A stretch of DNA of 64,000 nt. It comes from Wurfbainia villosa (lineage: Eukaryota > Streptophyta > Magnoliopsida > Zingiberales > Zingiberaceae). Where the stretch lies: assembly GCA_025175895.1 (NCBI GenBank), contig CM045990.1, forward strand, positions 55,305,704-55,369,703. The letters are read 5' to 3'. Both the position numbers and the translations under genes were made by a program. The notes under the pieces are model-generated. The model ran no database searches. It worked only from the letters and a program-made list of their open reading frames with translations, and had not been told where the DNA came from. Positions 34,701 to 44,927 of the stretch are shown here, in pieces (position 1 is the first letter of the stretch; the number at the start of each line of letters is the position of its first letter).

Positions 34701-37700
34701 GTCGACAAACCCATTAGTTCCACAATAACATTCTCTTGTTGCTACTGTCATATGCATTTAAGGCAGATTACCCTTCCCTGCATCTTGAAAGTATGTGTAA
34801 ACATGTTCTTTTTCAGAGAAAGAAACTCAACAAATAACTTAGTGTGTAGATAAAAACATTGAAGGGCATGATTCGTCTTCAAATTTGATCCATGCTAAGG
34901 TAATCTTGTATCAATTGATCAGACCAAGTTCACATAACTTCTAAAATGATGAAGTCAAAAGTTCCAAACTCTATTGGAGATTAAAGAATCCTAATTGTTC
35001 AAAGATGAACAGAAGATGTGTTGAGCAACTACATTGACCCTTTGCAAAACCTTGCTGCATACTTGAATAAAGACATCTAATCCTAGACATCATCATCATC
35101 ACTTGGAAGGGTTCGTGTATGAATTTATGTTAATGCTTTATTGGGATCTCATTTGAAGCTACAGATTGCATGTTTGCATATTGGCCTAAGATATGGATCT
35201 CTTGCTGTTTTTTCTGCATTTTATGTAGATGTGAAATGGTTCTGCTATCATTGTAGGGATGCCATTGCTTAAGGGGAAGAAAGGCCGGGTCATTCTTATA
35301 TCTTGATGTACATATTGAGGTATTTTTCGTCACTGTATTTGTTTTGGATGCACTTGTTGATAAGCTACACAAGTTTCAATTTTACGGATATCTGGTGCTT
35401 TTATAGATATATCCTGTTATGAAATTTCGGGCTTTTGTAATTCCATATATGATATATCTCACTTCTACCATTTTTTTTTTTAGCTAATCACCTTACTGAA
35501 TGTCAATTAATTAACCTATTATTGTAGATGGAGTTAAAAGGAAACTTATTTTCATGAGATATACAAGAAAATCATGAATAAATACATGTTTTTTAAGTTT
35601 CATAACTGCAGTGGCAATTTACTGGTTCATTTGACACTTTATTAGTGAAATTACCTCGTGCTAGTAATGTGATTGCCAAGCTTAATGGTCTATAAAATGT
35701 TTGACTTGCGAAACTATTTACTTTATGTGATTTTGTACTATTGTAGCATGGCAAGTCATTTTTGGTTTTTTTATTTTTCCTATAATTTACATCTATCTTT
35801 TTTTACCCAGAGATGGTGATATTCATAGATGTTTAACAGGTTGATCCTTTCTGTAGTGTTAGTGCTGCTCATGACATCGGTGAGAGTGTTCGTCATCAGA
35901 TACACAAAAATCATAGTCAAGTTGCTGAAGTTTTCATTCACATTGGTGAGCGTTGACTTAATTGTGAATTTGTTACATAAAAGTTATGATTGCAAACCTA
36001 AGAAAAGTTCTTTAAATTTGATAACCTAAGAAAGCTTCAAAAAATTGATAACCTAAGAAAAGTTTAAAAAACTTTTAAGATTAAGGAGGATCGACCTAAG
36101 AAAAGTTTAAAAATTGCTTCAATTTTCAATGTCATTTTTTCCAACCAAAGGCTAAGCTCTTTAAATTTGATAACCAGAAGTTGATGAAGCACTTTTATCT
36201 CATATGATCACTGCTTCCCATTGCCTTCTTGATACATCCAATTAACTGAAGCGATTTTAATCATTTGATAAATTGACCTTTATGAAACATTCAGTGTCAG
36301 TATAGCAGAGTTTTGTGAAAAGTAGTTTCTCCTGTTGACTTATTTTATCTCATACCTTGCTTTATTATTATTTGCAGCCTTTTTTAGTATTTGTTTATCA
36401 TTTTGTTAGACTGCTGATATTTTAATCTTAAAATTCCAGATCCATCATATTCTGACTGTTCTATTTCGGAAGAACGAAAGAATTTGAAGGACTTAGAAGG
36501 CAGAGACTCCAACAGTCTTTCCAGGCATCAAGAAGCTGAAACCATTGTCTCTGACATTCTGTCAATGCAATTCTCTAAGGTATTTATTTATTCCTCAAAG
36601 AGGTATCTGATAATGCATGCAAAGAGTTTGTTTGATATGTAGTTGTTGTGACCACGTTTGGTCCAATACATGGATAGAAGATGTCATTGTGAGAAAGAAA
36701 ATGTTCACAAGATTACCATCATCGGTGTACATTTTTATTACGTTTCCTTCTCTCTCTTGAGGAAGGAGAATTTGATGCATCGGTAAAGTTGCTGTCGTAT
36801 AACTTGAAGGTCACGGATTCGAATTGCGGAAATAACCTCTTACAAAATAGGATAAAGTTGCATACAATAAATCCTTTTCTAGAATCCCATATTGGCGGAA
36901 GCTTCGTGCACTGAGTTGCCCTTCTCTCTTTTATATCTTCCATCCAACAACTTTGACTATTAATGTGGCAACGGAAGCAACACCTATGGCATATGATCAT
37001 GTTTCAACTGCTTACAGAATATTTATTTATCTATTTTTATTTCGATCACATATATGAAGTTTCGGAAATGTGTAATCTTGGGTCATTGGGTGCTCTATCT
37101 GATTAATGACAGAGATAGATGGTTAGCTGACTGGATGACCCCACTAGCATATTTGAAGTCCATGTTTGTAGCTATTTTCTCATATCTGTCCATCTCCAGT
37201 TAATTGTTTTTAGCCTCCCTCTTTCTCTCCTGATTCTTCTACTTCCCACTTTCTCATTCGTCTTTGTTAGCTGATTGATGTCAACACAATGGTACAATTC
37301 CTTCCTAAGGTTGATTTGCATTATTGCACATGATATTTCAAACCTTTTGCATATGTATTTCATCATCCTATAGTTGTTGAGCATTATAACCTTTGATTGA
37401 TGTGTAAGAAATCGAAAAAAAAAAAAATCATCACAAGTCTCACTATGATCACAAGTGGGGTTAATTCAGTAAACCAATCTTTCACTTGTGGGAACTTTCC
37501 ACCGGTGTGGAAGATGATTAATGGCTGTGTTTATAGCCCTTGTCATCGAACTCAGAACCTAGTGTTAATATCCTCAGATTTTAATCCTGCTGAAGAAAAA
37601 TAGCAAACACTGACTTGTTGCACATGAAAGTGTAAAACTTCAAATCATTTTGGTTCCAAGTGACAGATGAAGTTGGAAATACTGACAAAGAGATTATCAC

Positions 37701-38392
37701 ATCTGATATTCCAGGAGGTTCAATATTTAACAATGTCAATGTAGGGCAATGCATTACTGTTGTGCTTAGAGCATTATTTTGTTGGTTTCTGAATGTAGAT
37801 CCTATGGCACGCTGTTACTGTGTGTCCTGTTTCTTTGGGATGATGATTAGGGTTCTTTCTCCAAATGATTCTTTAAGGCTTCTGTTCATTCATCCACACC
37901 ATTAATTGCTTTTTGAGCAATAAATCATTCAACTCATGAGGGAATTGAAGTTTCCTTTGTTCTCATTTTTCAAACATGCTCTTGTCTGTGGGGCTTACGA
38001 CACATAACACTCATGTATTTTTTTTTCAGCAAATGTCCCTAGAACACATCACACACCACTCATTGCAAGGGAAGATACTGGTTCAAGTTCTAGTCTCAAT
38101 GCCTGCAGAGATGCTTATTAGGTACTCCATAGGTGACACCTATCTTGATTTATTTTAGATGGCATGAACATTCTCGCTTATTTACATCGAACCATATTTT
38201 TTCGCTCGAAGTGAGGCGGTGGATATAGCCAAGAGAGTGGAAAAGGAGATCCTGGCAGCTACATCTAGTATCGACCAAGTCAGCATCCAGTTACGACTAG
38301 GCAGGCCGATACCAAAGCATCACGAACCAGTAGTCGCAGAAAAAGAAACAGAAGAACACCCCCAAAGTTTAACTGTACAAGATCAAATGTAA
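25765..38392 (+). CDS. MTPC1: Cation diffusion facilitator, MTPC1/MTP6 type
   Basis: Divalent-metal/proton antiporter of the CDF family, Fe/Zn-type subgroup (Arabidopsis At2g47830 from memory). Twelve exons: 25765-26097, 26219-26288, 28721-28818, 29141-29292, 29725-29840, 32643-32739, 34424-34508, 35257-35319, 35840-35945, 36440-36579, 38030-38121, 38212-38392. Phases close exactly to 510 aa. The two HxxxD metal-site motifs are visible, H106/D110 (AHSVSD, TM2) and H241/D245 (WHHRSD, TM5), as is HPYGHGKFET (132-141). His-rich stretches lie at 53-64 and 185-201. The C-terminal part has GCHCLRGRKAGSFLYLDVHI and VAEVFIHI. The Arg-rich, acid-free first 24 residues resemble a mitochondrial presequence (inference). 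Introns carry Au SINEs and an RTE LINE fragment. Confidence 0.95.
27727..27868 (+). mobile_element. Au-type SINE in MTP intron 2
   Basis: B box GGTTCGAGTCTCG, followed by AATAGTCTTTTGCAAAGGA, TAATAGATCC and GCAGGAGCTTTGTGCACTGG, the Au SINE word order. Flanks TATTGTATTCA (27716-27726) and TATTGTGTTCA (27869-27879) form an 11-bp target-site duplication with one mismatch. Same strand as the gene. Confidence 0.8.
28347..28366. repeat. (GT)n microsatellite in MTP intron 2
   Basis: A short TG run preceded by ATATAT. Confidence 0.7.
30228..30790 (-). mobile_element. RTE-type LINE, 3' fragment, in MTP intron 5
   Basis: Read on the minus strand, the broken frame resembles the C-terminus of plant RTE LINE reverse transcriptase: MGWLKRRKASGVLCDRKVPL, MRMLRWMCRYTRMNGIRNE, YGHVS, GRGRPRKTW and RIHIADPT. 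It ends in a TTG-rich tail (TTGTTGTTG near 30230). Internal stops show it is dead. It is antisense to the host gene. Confidence 0.8.
35990..36115. repeat. Short tandem repeat in MTP intron 9
   Basis: Four copies of ACCTAAGAAA(A)G followed by TT(T/C)AAAAA..TTGATA, period about 30-40 bp. Confidence 0.55.
36781..36921 (+). mobile_element. Au-type SINE in MTP intron 10
   Basis: GTAAAGTTGCTGTCGTATAAC, GGATTCGAATTGCGG (B-box region), ACCTCTTACAAAATAGG, TACAATAAATCC, then GGCGGAAGCTTCGTGCACTG and GTTGCCC. More diverged than the copy at 27.7 kb. No clear target-site duplication. Confidence 0.75.
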
Positions 38393-38514
38393 GTTTATCG
38401 CAACACCGTTCCGGCGACTGATGCTACAATCGCTCCTTCGCCAAGAAACAAATCATTGTGTGGTTTACTTGAACCAACATGAATGTTCATGTGGTCTATG
38501 AATCTATGATTAAG

Positions 38515-38520
38515 AATAAA
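38515..38520 (+). terminator. Polyadenylation signal of the MTP gene
   Basis: AATAAA 123 bases after the stop codon at 38390-38392. Confidence 0.5.
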
Positions 38521-39571
38521 ATGTATCCATACAATTTCTTTCCGAGTTTGTGTCTGTATACACCATCATTTCAATTTTTTCAGAGCATCTGAGGGATTGT
38601 GTATTCGTCGGCTCTATCGATTCGCTTCTCGGTCCCTGTTTATGTAGAACTTAAGCGATACACTTGTATTTAGATTGATAACTGAATAAGCATATTGTAT
38701 TTTCTGAAGTTATACTGCTAATTGTTGAATTGTTTACCGATGACTCTGCCTTGTCGTATCCATGCGAAACATTCGGAAGTATGTTTGAATCGACAAAGTT
38801 TTGACTCTTGCCATGTCATCGCATAAACTTGTCGTCTCAAACATGGCAGCATCACCACTACATCCTTCTCTGGGACAGCATTTGTGTACCAAACATATTA
38901 CAGACCTGCACATAATGCTATTATGAATGCTACTTGTTAGGCTTGAGGCGATTATCAAAGTTATCAAATCTACACGAACCTAAGAATTTCGACCCCGCGA
39001 ACATGGTTAAAACATGTGAGAACTCGACCGAAAACAAAGAGGCTTTGCAGCATATTTGAAGTCGACCAATTCAATTAAACCAAGTCGACTGGTCCAACTC
39101 AATGGACCTAGCCGATCTTGGCTATCCAAACCAATTCGGCTAACTGAATAAAAGATAGTTAAGCATGTGAGACCCATACATAATAGGGAAGTAGGCATTC
39201 CTTTTGTCTGCCATAATAAGGGCCACTTGCTTCACCCTATGCAAAATCATTCTCTCCACCTCTTCATCACCATGTCTACTAAAAAAACTCCACACTTTTC
39301 TCTCTCTCTTTAGCCTTGTCTCCTATTTCTCCATCCAATTCCCAAATTCCTTTCCCTCACAATTGATGATCAATTGAAGAAGTTTCTTGTTTGTCTCTTA
39401 AATCATGGACCAAGAAACCAGCTGCCATCCATCCACTTTCAATTTTGTTTTTTTTTAATAGTATTCAAACCAAATGAATCGAGGTCATTAGCTTGCTAGC
39501 TAGGGCTGCCTTTTTCATTTGTCAAGTGTATTTTGATTAGGTTTAGATCATAATTCACACATATAATTGGA
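38521..39571. other. Intergenic DNA, nothing recognised
   Basis: About 1 kb without a convincing frame. Pyrimidine-rich stretches around 39290-39360. Confidence 0.4.
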
Positions 39572-40427
39572 CTACTAATACTTTGTTTATTGAGAGGAAG
39601 GAAATAGAAACCGTAAAACAAAAATTATTTTTTACAGTTTACTTCGGGAAAAAAAAAAGAAATTATTTTTCTTATTTTTGTTTACTTAATAAGAAGATGG
39701 ATTTAAGATTTCATCCATCCATAGATTTCTTTTTCTTCTTTTAGTTATATTTTTTTATGTCTAAATCAGACAGAAAACTTTTCTTTTCCTCTTAAATTAT
39801 TTACGGTTGATAAAAATTTACCCTCGTGGTTCATCGTCACTGTTGTCACTCATGATTATCGATTGCTATCGTTGTCAGTGGTCGGCCACCATCATCGCCG
39901 ATCGACGATCGCCACTATCGTCGATCATCGACTGTCACCTCCGTCGTCGATCGTCGGCCCCGTCATCGTCAGTCGTCGGCCGCCGCTATCGTCGAGCATC
40001 GGTCGTTGGTCGTCGTCGTTTATCATTGGTCATCGTCGTTGCTAGTCGTCGGTCATCGCCACAATCGATTGTCGACTGTCGTTGTCGCTGGTCGTCCATC
40101 GCCATCATCAACCATTATTGATCATCACCGTCGACAGTCATCAACCATCATCAATCGCTAACTGTCATTATCTCACCGAGTGACACGACGACGGACGACG
40201 ATGATCGCCATCTTAATCAATATGATCATAAATAAATAAATTTTTTTCTTTCACTTATTTTTATTTTTTCCCCTGTTTTTCTTATTTTCTCAAGAATTCT
40301 TTTTCTTTCTTAATATATTTTTTTTTCTCTATCCTTTCTCTTCTCCTTATCTAAAAATATTTTCTCCATAGCAAATTCCTTTCCACCATCTATAATCCAT
40401 CTTTCGAAGTAAACAAAGACTAAGAGT
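39572..40427. mobile_element. TIR element C with CGTCGT/CGATCG core
   Basis: Ends are CTAATACTTTGTTTATT on the left and, inverted, CTTAGTCTTTGTTTACT on the right, imperfect terminal repeats of about 17 bp. The flanks are T-rich; the core (39820-40210) is GC-rich and made of CGTCGTTG, CGATCGTCGG and CATCGTCG words, like the cores of elements A and B. The plus-strand frame across the core (many R, S, V and H residues) is a composition artefact. No transposase. Confidence 0.5.
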
Positions 40428-40565
40428 CGAGTTCAATCAAGATTGAATAAGGACTTACCTAGTTAGCTTCGTAACAGAGTCCAAAAGACTATGATACTCT
40501 TCTTTATTGTGTTGGCTCATTTTCACTTTGTATCTACACTATCATTCTTTTCATGTAACATATAC

Positions 40566-40639
40566 ATCGACGATCGACGATCGACGATCGACGATCGACG
40601 ATCGACGATCGACGATCGACGATCGACGATCGACGATCA
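40566..40639. repeat. Perfect heptamer array (ATCGACG)n
   Basis: About ten and a half uninterrupted copies of ATCGACG, 250 bp upstream of the NPH3 start codon. Not the plant telomere heptamer TTTAGGG. Confidence 0.95.
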
Positions 40640-40889
40640 TTGAAGGCCAAGGCCGGCGCCTAGTTTTACTCTTATTAAAAGGCTAGCTAGTTGGGAAGAT
40701 TAGAGACTATCTAAAGTATAATAATACCATGTAGATTAAAGAATTATGATGAAAAGTATGTGTGTTCCACACTTAATTAGTCCTTAATTCTCTTCCATCA
40801 TTCCAACTCCTTGCACAATAAAACTCTTTCGCACCTCCTCTTTCTCATACAACTCCCAAAAGCTGCAAGCCGATCAGAAACAAATTAAG

Positions 40890-42924
40890 ATGCAGAGAAA
40901 GCAAACTCTTAAATGGTTTCTGCACTCTCATTCACAGATTTCGACAGAAAATCTTCTTCTTCTTCTTCTTCTTCTGATTGTTCATGTTGGTTTACAATTT
41001 GCAGGCCAATTTCTGATGTAGCTACTGATCTGACAATCGAAGTCGGCACGTCGAGTTATGCCCTCCACAAGGTGAGTATGAGTATGCACGGAATTCATGG
41101 ACGTACACTCACCGGGAATTCACGAATGGCCATTGATTCCTGCAGTTTCCTCTCGTTTCATGGAGCGGAAGGATTCGGAAGCTTCTGCTCGAGGCCAAAG
41201 ACTCGAAACCGACGCGCGTGAATCTGGAGGGCATTCCGGGAGGAGCGGAGGCATTCGAGCTCGCCGCCAAGTTCTGCTACGGCACGCACGTAGAGCTCGA
41301 TCTGTCCAACGTCGCCATGCTCCATTGCGCAGCTCGATATCTGGAGATGACTGAAGAATTTTCAGACAAGAACTTGGTGCTGCGAACCGAGGTTTTCCTG
41401 AAGGAATTGGTCACTTGTTCGATAGCCAACTCCATTACTGTGCTCCACCACTGCGAGAAGCTCCTTCCGGCGGCCGAAGAGGTCGATCTCGTCGACAGAA
41501 TCGTGGCGAAAATAGCAAACAATGCCTGCAAAGAGCAAGTCACCAATGGGCTTCTGGAACTCGAGCACAGTTCGGAAATGGAAGGGCAGACGAAGTGGTG
41601 GGGGAAGGCTTTGGCAGTGCTGAACTTGGATTTCTTCCAGAGAGTCATCGCGGCCATGAAAGCTAAGGGTTTGAGGAAGGAGACGATCACTAGGATCTTG
41701 ATAAACTACGCACAGAGCTCGATTCAGGGTCTCGGTTTCAGAGACATCCACTCGGTCAAAGGCGATGCGCCACAGACTCACGCGAATCAGAAGATGGCCG
41801 TGGAAACGATCGCCGGATTGCTTCCGACGCAGAGGAGGAAGTGCGGCGATCCGCCGATCGCTTTCCTTTCGGGTCTTCTGAAAACCGCGACGATCGTTTC
41901 GGCGACTGCGATTTGCAGAGCGAACTTGGAGAGGAGAATCGGCCTCCAATTGGACCGAGCCATTCTCGAGGACCTTCTGATCCCTGCGAACTGCCACAAG
42001 GGAGGCCACTCGATCTACGACACTGATTCAGCACTCAGGATCTTCGCCGTCTTCCTGAATTCGAACGACGACGAGGAAGAGCCCCGATTCAGGGAAGACA
42101 TGGACAGTTACTACGAGTTCAGTAGCCCGAGATCCGCGAAGCAAAGTTCTCTGCTCAAAGTGTCCAATCTTTTGGATAGTTATCTCGCAGAAATCGCATT
42201 GGACTCCAATTTGATACCTTCGAAGTTCATCGCTCTCGCCGAGCTACTCCCCGATCATGCTCGAGCAGTGAACGACGGTCTCTATCGAGCTATCGATATC
42301 TTCCTCAAGGTAATTCATTCTCCGAATTACGACTGCATTTTTCAGATTAATTACTGATGAAATTAAGAGCGTAGATTAATATAAAGAGGGAAGGAATCGC
42401 AGGTTCATCCGAACATCAAAGATTCGGAGCGGTATCGACTGTGCAAGTCGGTGAATTGCCAGAGGTTGTCTCAAGAAGCGTGCAGCCATGCAGCTCAGAA
42501 CGAGAGGCTGCCTGTTCAGATGGCCGTGCAGGTTCTCTACTTCGAGCAAATTCGGCTTCGCAATGCGATCGACGGAGGCGGCCATGAACGGCTCTTCTTC
42601 GTGTCTCAGAGATCGGGAAGCGGAGTGGGCAGCGCCGCCATTTCGCCGAGGGACTGCTATGCGTCGGTGAGAAGAGAGAACAGGGAACTGAAACTCGAGG
42701 TGGCGAGGATGAGGATGAGGCTGACGGATTTGGAGAAGGATCACGTTTCCATGAAGAAGGAGCTCGTTCGATCGAATCCTACTCACAAGCTGATACGATC
42801 GCTGGCTAAGAAACTGAGCAAGATGAGTGCGTTCTTCAGGATGAGGGAGATGAAGCCGTTCGGCGCAAAGAGTGCGGCGGATGCTCGTTTACTGTTTCAG
42901 AGGAGGAGCCACTCCATTTCATGA
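40890..42924 (+). CDS. NPH3 family BTB/POZ protein
   Basis: Substrate adaptor for a CUL3 ubiquitin ligase at the plasma membrane or in the cytosol; the family includes NPH3/RPT2 of phototropin signalling. Exons 40890-40915, 41005-41071, 41146-42309 and 42403-42924 give 592 aa. Exon 1 (MQRKQTLKW) was chosen because TG|G joins to PISDVATDLTIEVG and recreates the family's conserved WPISDV; starting at 40913 would need the CTT-rich intron as coding. The BTB domain is about residues 10-100 (YALHKFPLVSWSGRIRKLL). The NPH3 domain runs from about W182 (WWGKALAVLNLDFFQRV) through SCHXNDXXYRAID-like text (HARAVNDGLYRAIDIFLKVH) and QRLSQEACSHAAQNERLPVQ. A coiled coil (RENRELKLEVARMRMRLTDL) and a basic, Ser-ending tail follow. 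Closest in memory to Arabidopsis SETH6-type proteins. Confidence 0.95.
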
Positions 42925-44927
42925 ACACTTTTTTTATCTTGCTTTAATTTAATTTTTCTGTTCCATTTTTATTGTAATGTATTTGATATGGTGGATATTT
43001 GCCATTTTCTTTGATTTTTATTTTTATTTTTTCTTTTTTTTTTCTTTTAGTATTTGCTTTCGATCTTTCCGGTGTGTCGAGTTTCATAGGCTTAATTTTG
43101 AGATTAACACGAGATCATCATTGTTTGAAGAATTTCAGCATCCAATAAACTCAAGAGAAAAAAAAATAAAAATTGTTCTGTTGCATGGTTTTATAGATTT
43201 CTTTACAAAAAAATTTTGTGTCGAACAGGAGAAACTCGAATAATTACGCTGAAGAAAAAAGATTTTTTTTTTAACTTGGAAATGAATTTATCTTTTCTTA
43301 ATTAAGAAGTGAATGGTATATATATATATATATATATTTTAATATATTGACATTAGAGTATTCGAATCTTCGATTCGATTAATCTATGAGTGTAATCGAC
43401 TCTGTCCCACGGATATTCGAAACGCTTAGTAACAATTGAGCCGGATAATATTGGAACTCAAGTCACTTTCATCGACAATCAAGAATAAATCAGAGAAACT
43501 TTTGTAGTTTTTTTACGGTTAATCTGTACTCCACAGTCGCCTCCTTTTTGAATGACGATTCAATATCAAAATCGTACTCTGTCAATTGGACAAACTCTTG
43601 AATTCCAGAGTCGCTCGAATAAATTTTCTTGAAATTCATCATCGAATGATATTGTAGTAAATGATCGAATTATATTTTTTTTATAGAATATTTCTCCGTA
43701 AAACGATATTGTCCATGGGATATCTTTCTTTTTTTTATTGATAAAAAAAGAAGAACGAATTTAGTTGATTTATTGAAGTTGTTCACTTTTCGATGGGCAA
43801 TGAGTAGATTAAAGGTGATGAGGTGTCTTTCAGATAATAATTAAGATAAAAGTGCATATTTACTAATTTTTAAAGTGAAAGTATTCTTTTCACTTCTCCC
43901 TTATAAAGGAAGCTATCATGACATGCAGCAGCACCTCAGCTCGCTGGGTAAACATGGATTCTCACTCAAGATTTGAGGTGTAATTTAGCTTTACAAGTAA
44001 TTCGATCCGGTCCAGATCAATAGATGAAAGGACTTTATTAATAAAGTATGTATAATCGAACTCTTTCAATTGGTAGGGTATAAATTAAATTTGTTTTCGA
44101 TCGTTCTTTTTCAGATCTTTATCAGACCGAACATGTATAATTTCAAAAGATTAGAGGTCAAATGTCTATAGGTCGATATTTACAAGATCGATCTTTCTCA
44201 AATTGATCGTCAAAATGAAAAGTAAGTACTTCAGACATAAAAGGATTTGAAAACAAGTGAGAAGGGAATTAAAAAATATCTTGACGAAGTTCCTTCGACG
44301 TTATAAATAAAATAAAGAGAGAAAAAACAAGGTAAAAAAATTAGAGATTCGTTGATCCCATATTTCCCTCCTCCTAGCTCTATAGAGGAGAAAAAAAAAT
44401 GTCTTTATAGAGGAGATGTGACTTTTAATTTGTAAGGCAAGGAACAAAAAACCATTCTCAAACGACAACAATTCACCATATTCAAATACGCCCTTTAAGC
44501 ATGCAAAGTGTAAATCCATTCTCATGATCATCCAGAAATTAACTCATTACAAATTGCATATTTCTTAATAAAGTCTCAACGCCAAACCTTCCACTGAGCC
44601 AGTCTAATTACCATACAAAATTACGTTTAATAGCGCCTTCTAAAGTACAAAACAAACTCAAAACGTTGACAAGCTCCAAGAAAAATTCATATTATCGGCC
44701 TCCAGTTTGATTTCGAGGATCTCGAAACAAACAGCTCTGAGAAGCTTCCAACTTTGACTTGCAAATGTTTGAGTTTGATCCAGAAAAAGATTGCTGTAAA
44801 TCCGTTTGACAATGCTAGGCACCAGGCAACCAAAGTTCGCTGCATTTGAGGCATAGTATGATGGTGCCTTTGTAAAAGGATGGCGTAGGAAGTTCGCATT
44901 GCATTGAGCTACTATTTTGTGACACTC
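42925..44927. other. Intergenic region between NPH3 and GMII (tail to tail)
   Basis: About 2 kb, containing the 3' ends of both convergent genes. A (TA)n run lies at 43318-43338. No gene or identifiable element otherwise. Confidence 0.45.

Noticed and set aside
40566..40639. Telomere-like heptamer repeat
   Set aside because: The unit is ATCGACG, not TTTAGGG, and is bounded by ordinary sequence.
40913..41221. Alternative start for the NPH3 gene at 40913
   Set aside because: It would translate the CTT microsatellite and the intron; splicing 40915 to 41005 restores the conserved WPISDV.
42451..42786. Antisense frames over the NPH3 last exon
   Set aside because: Shadows of a strongly coding plus-strand exon.
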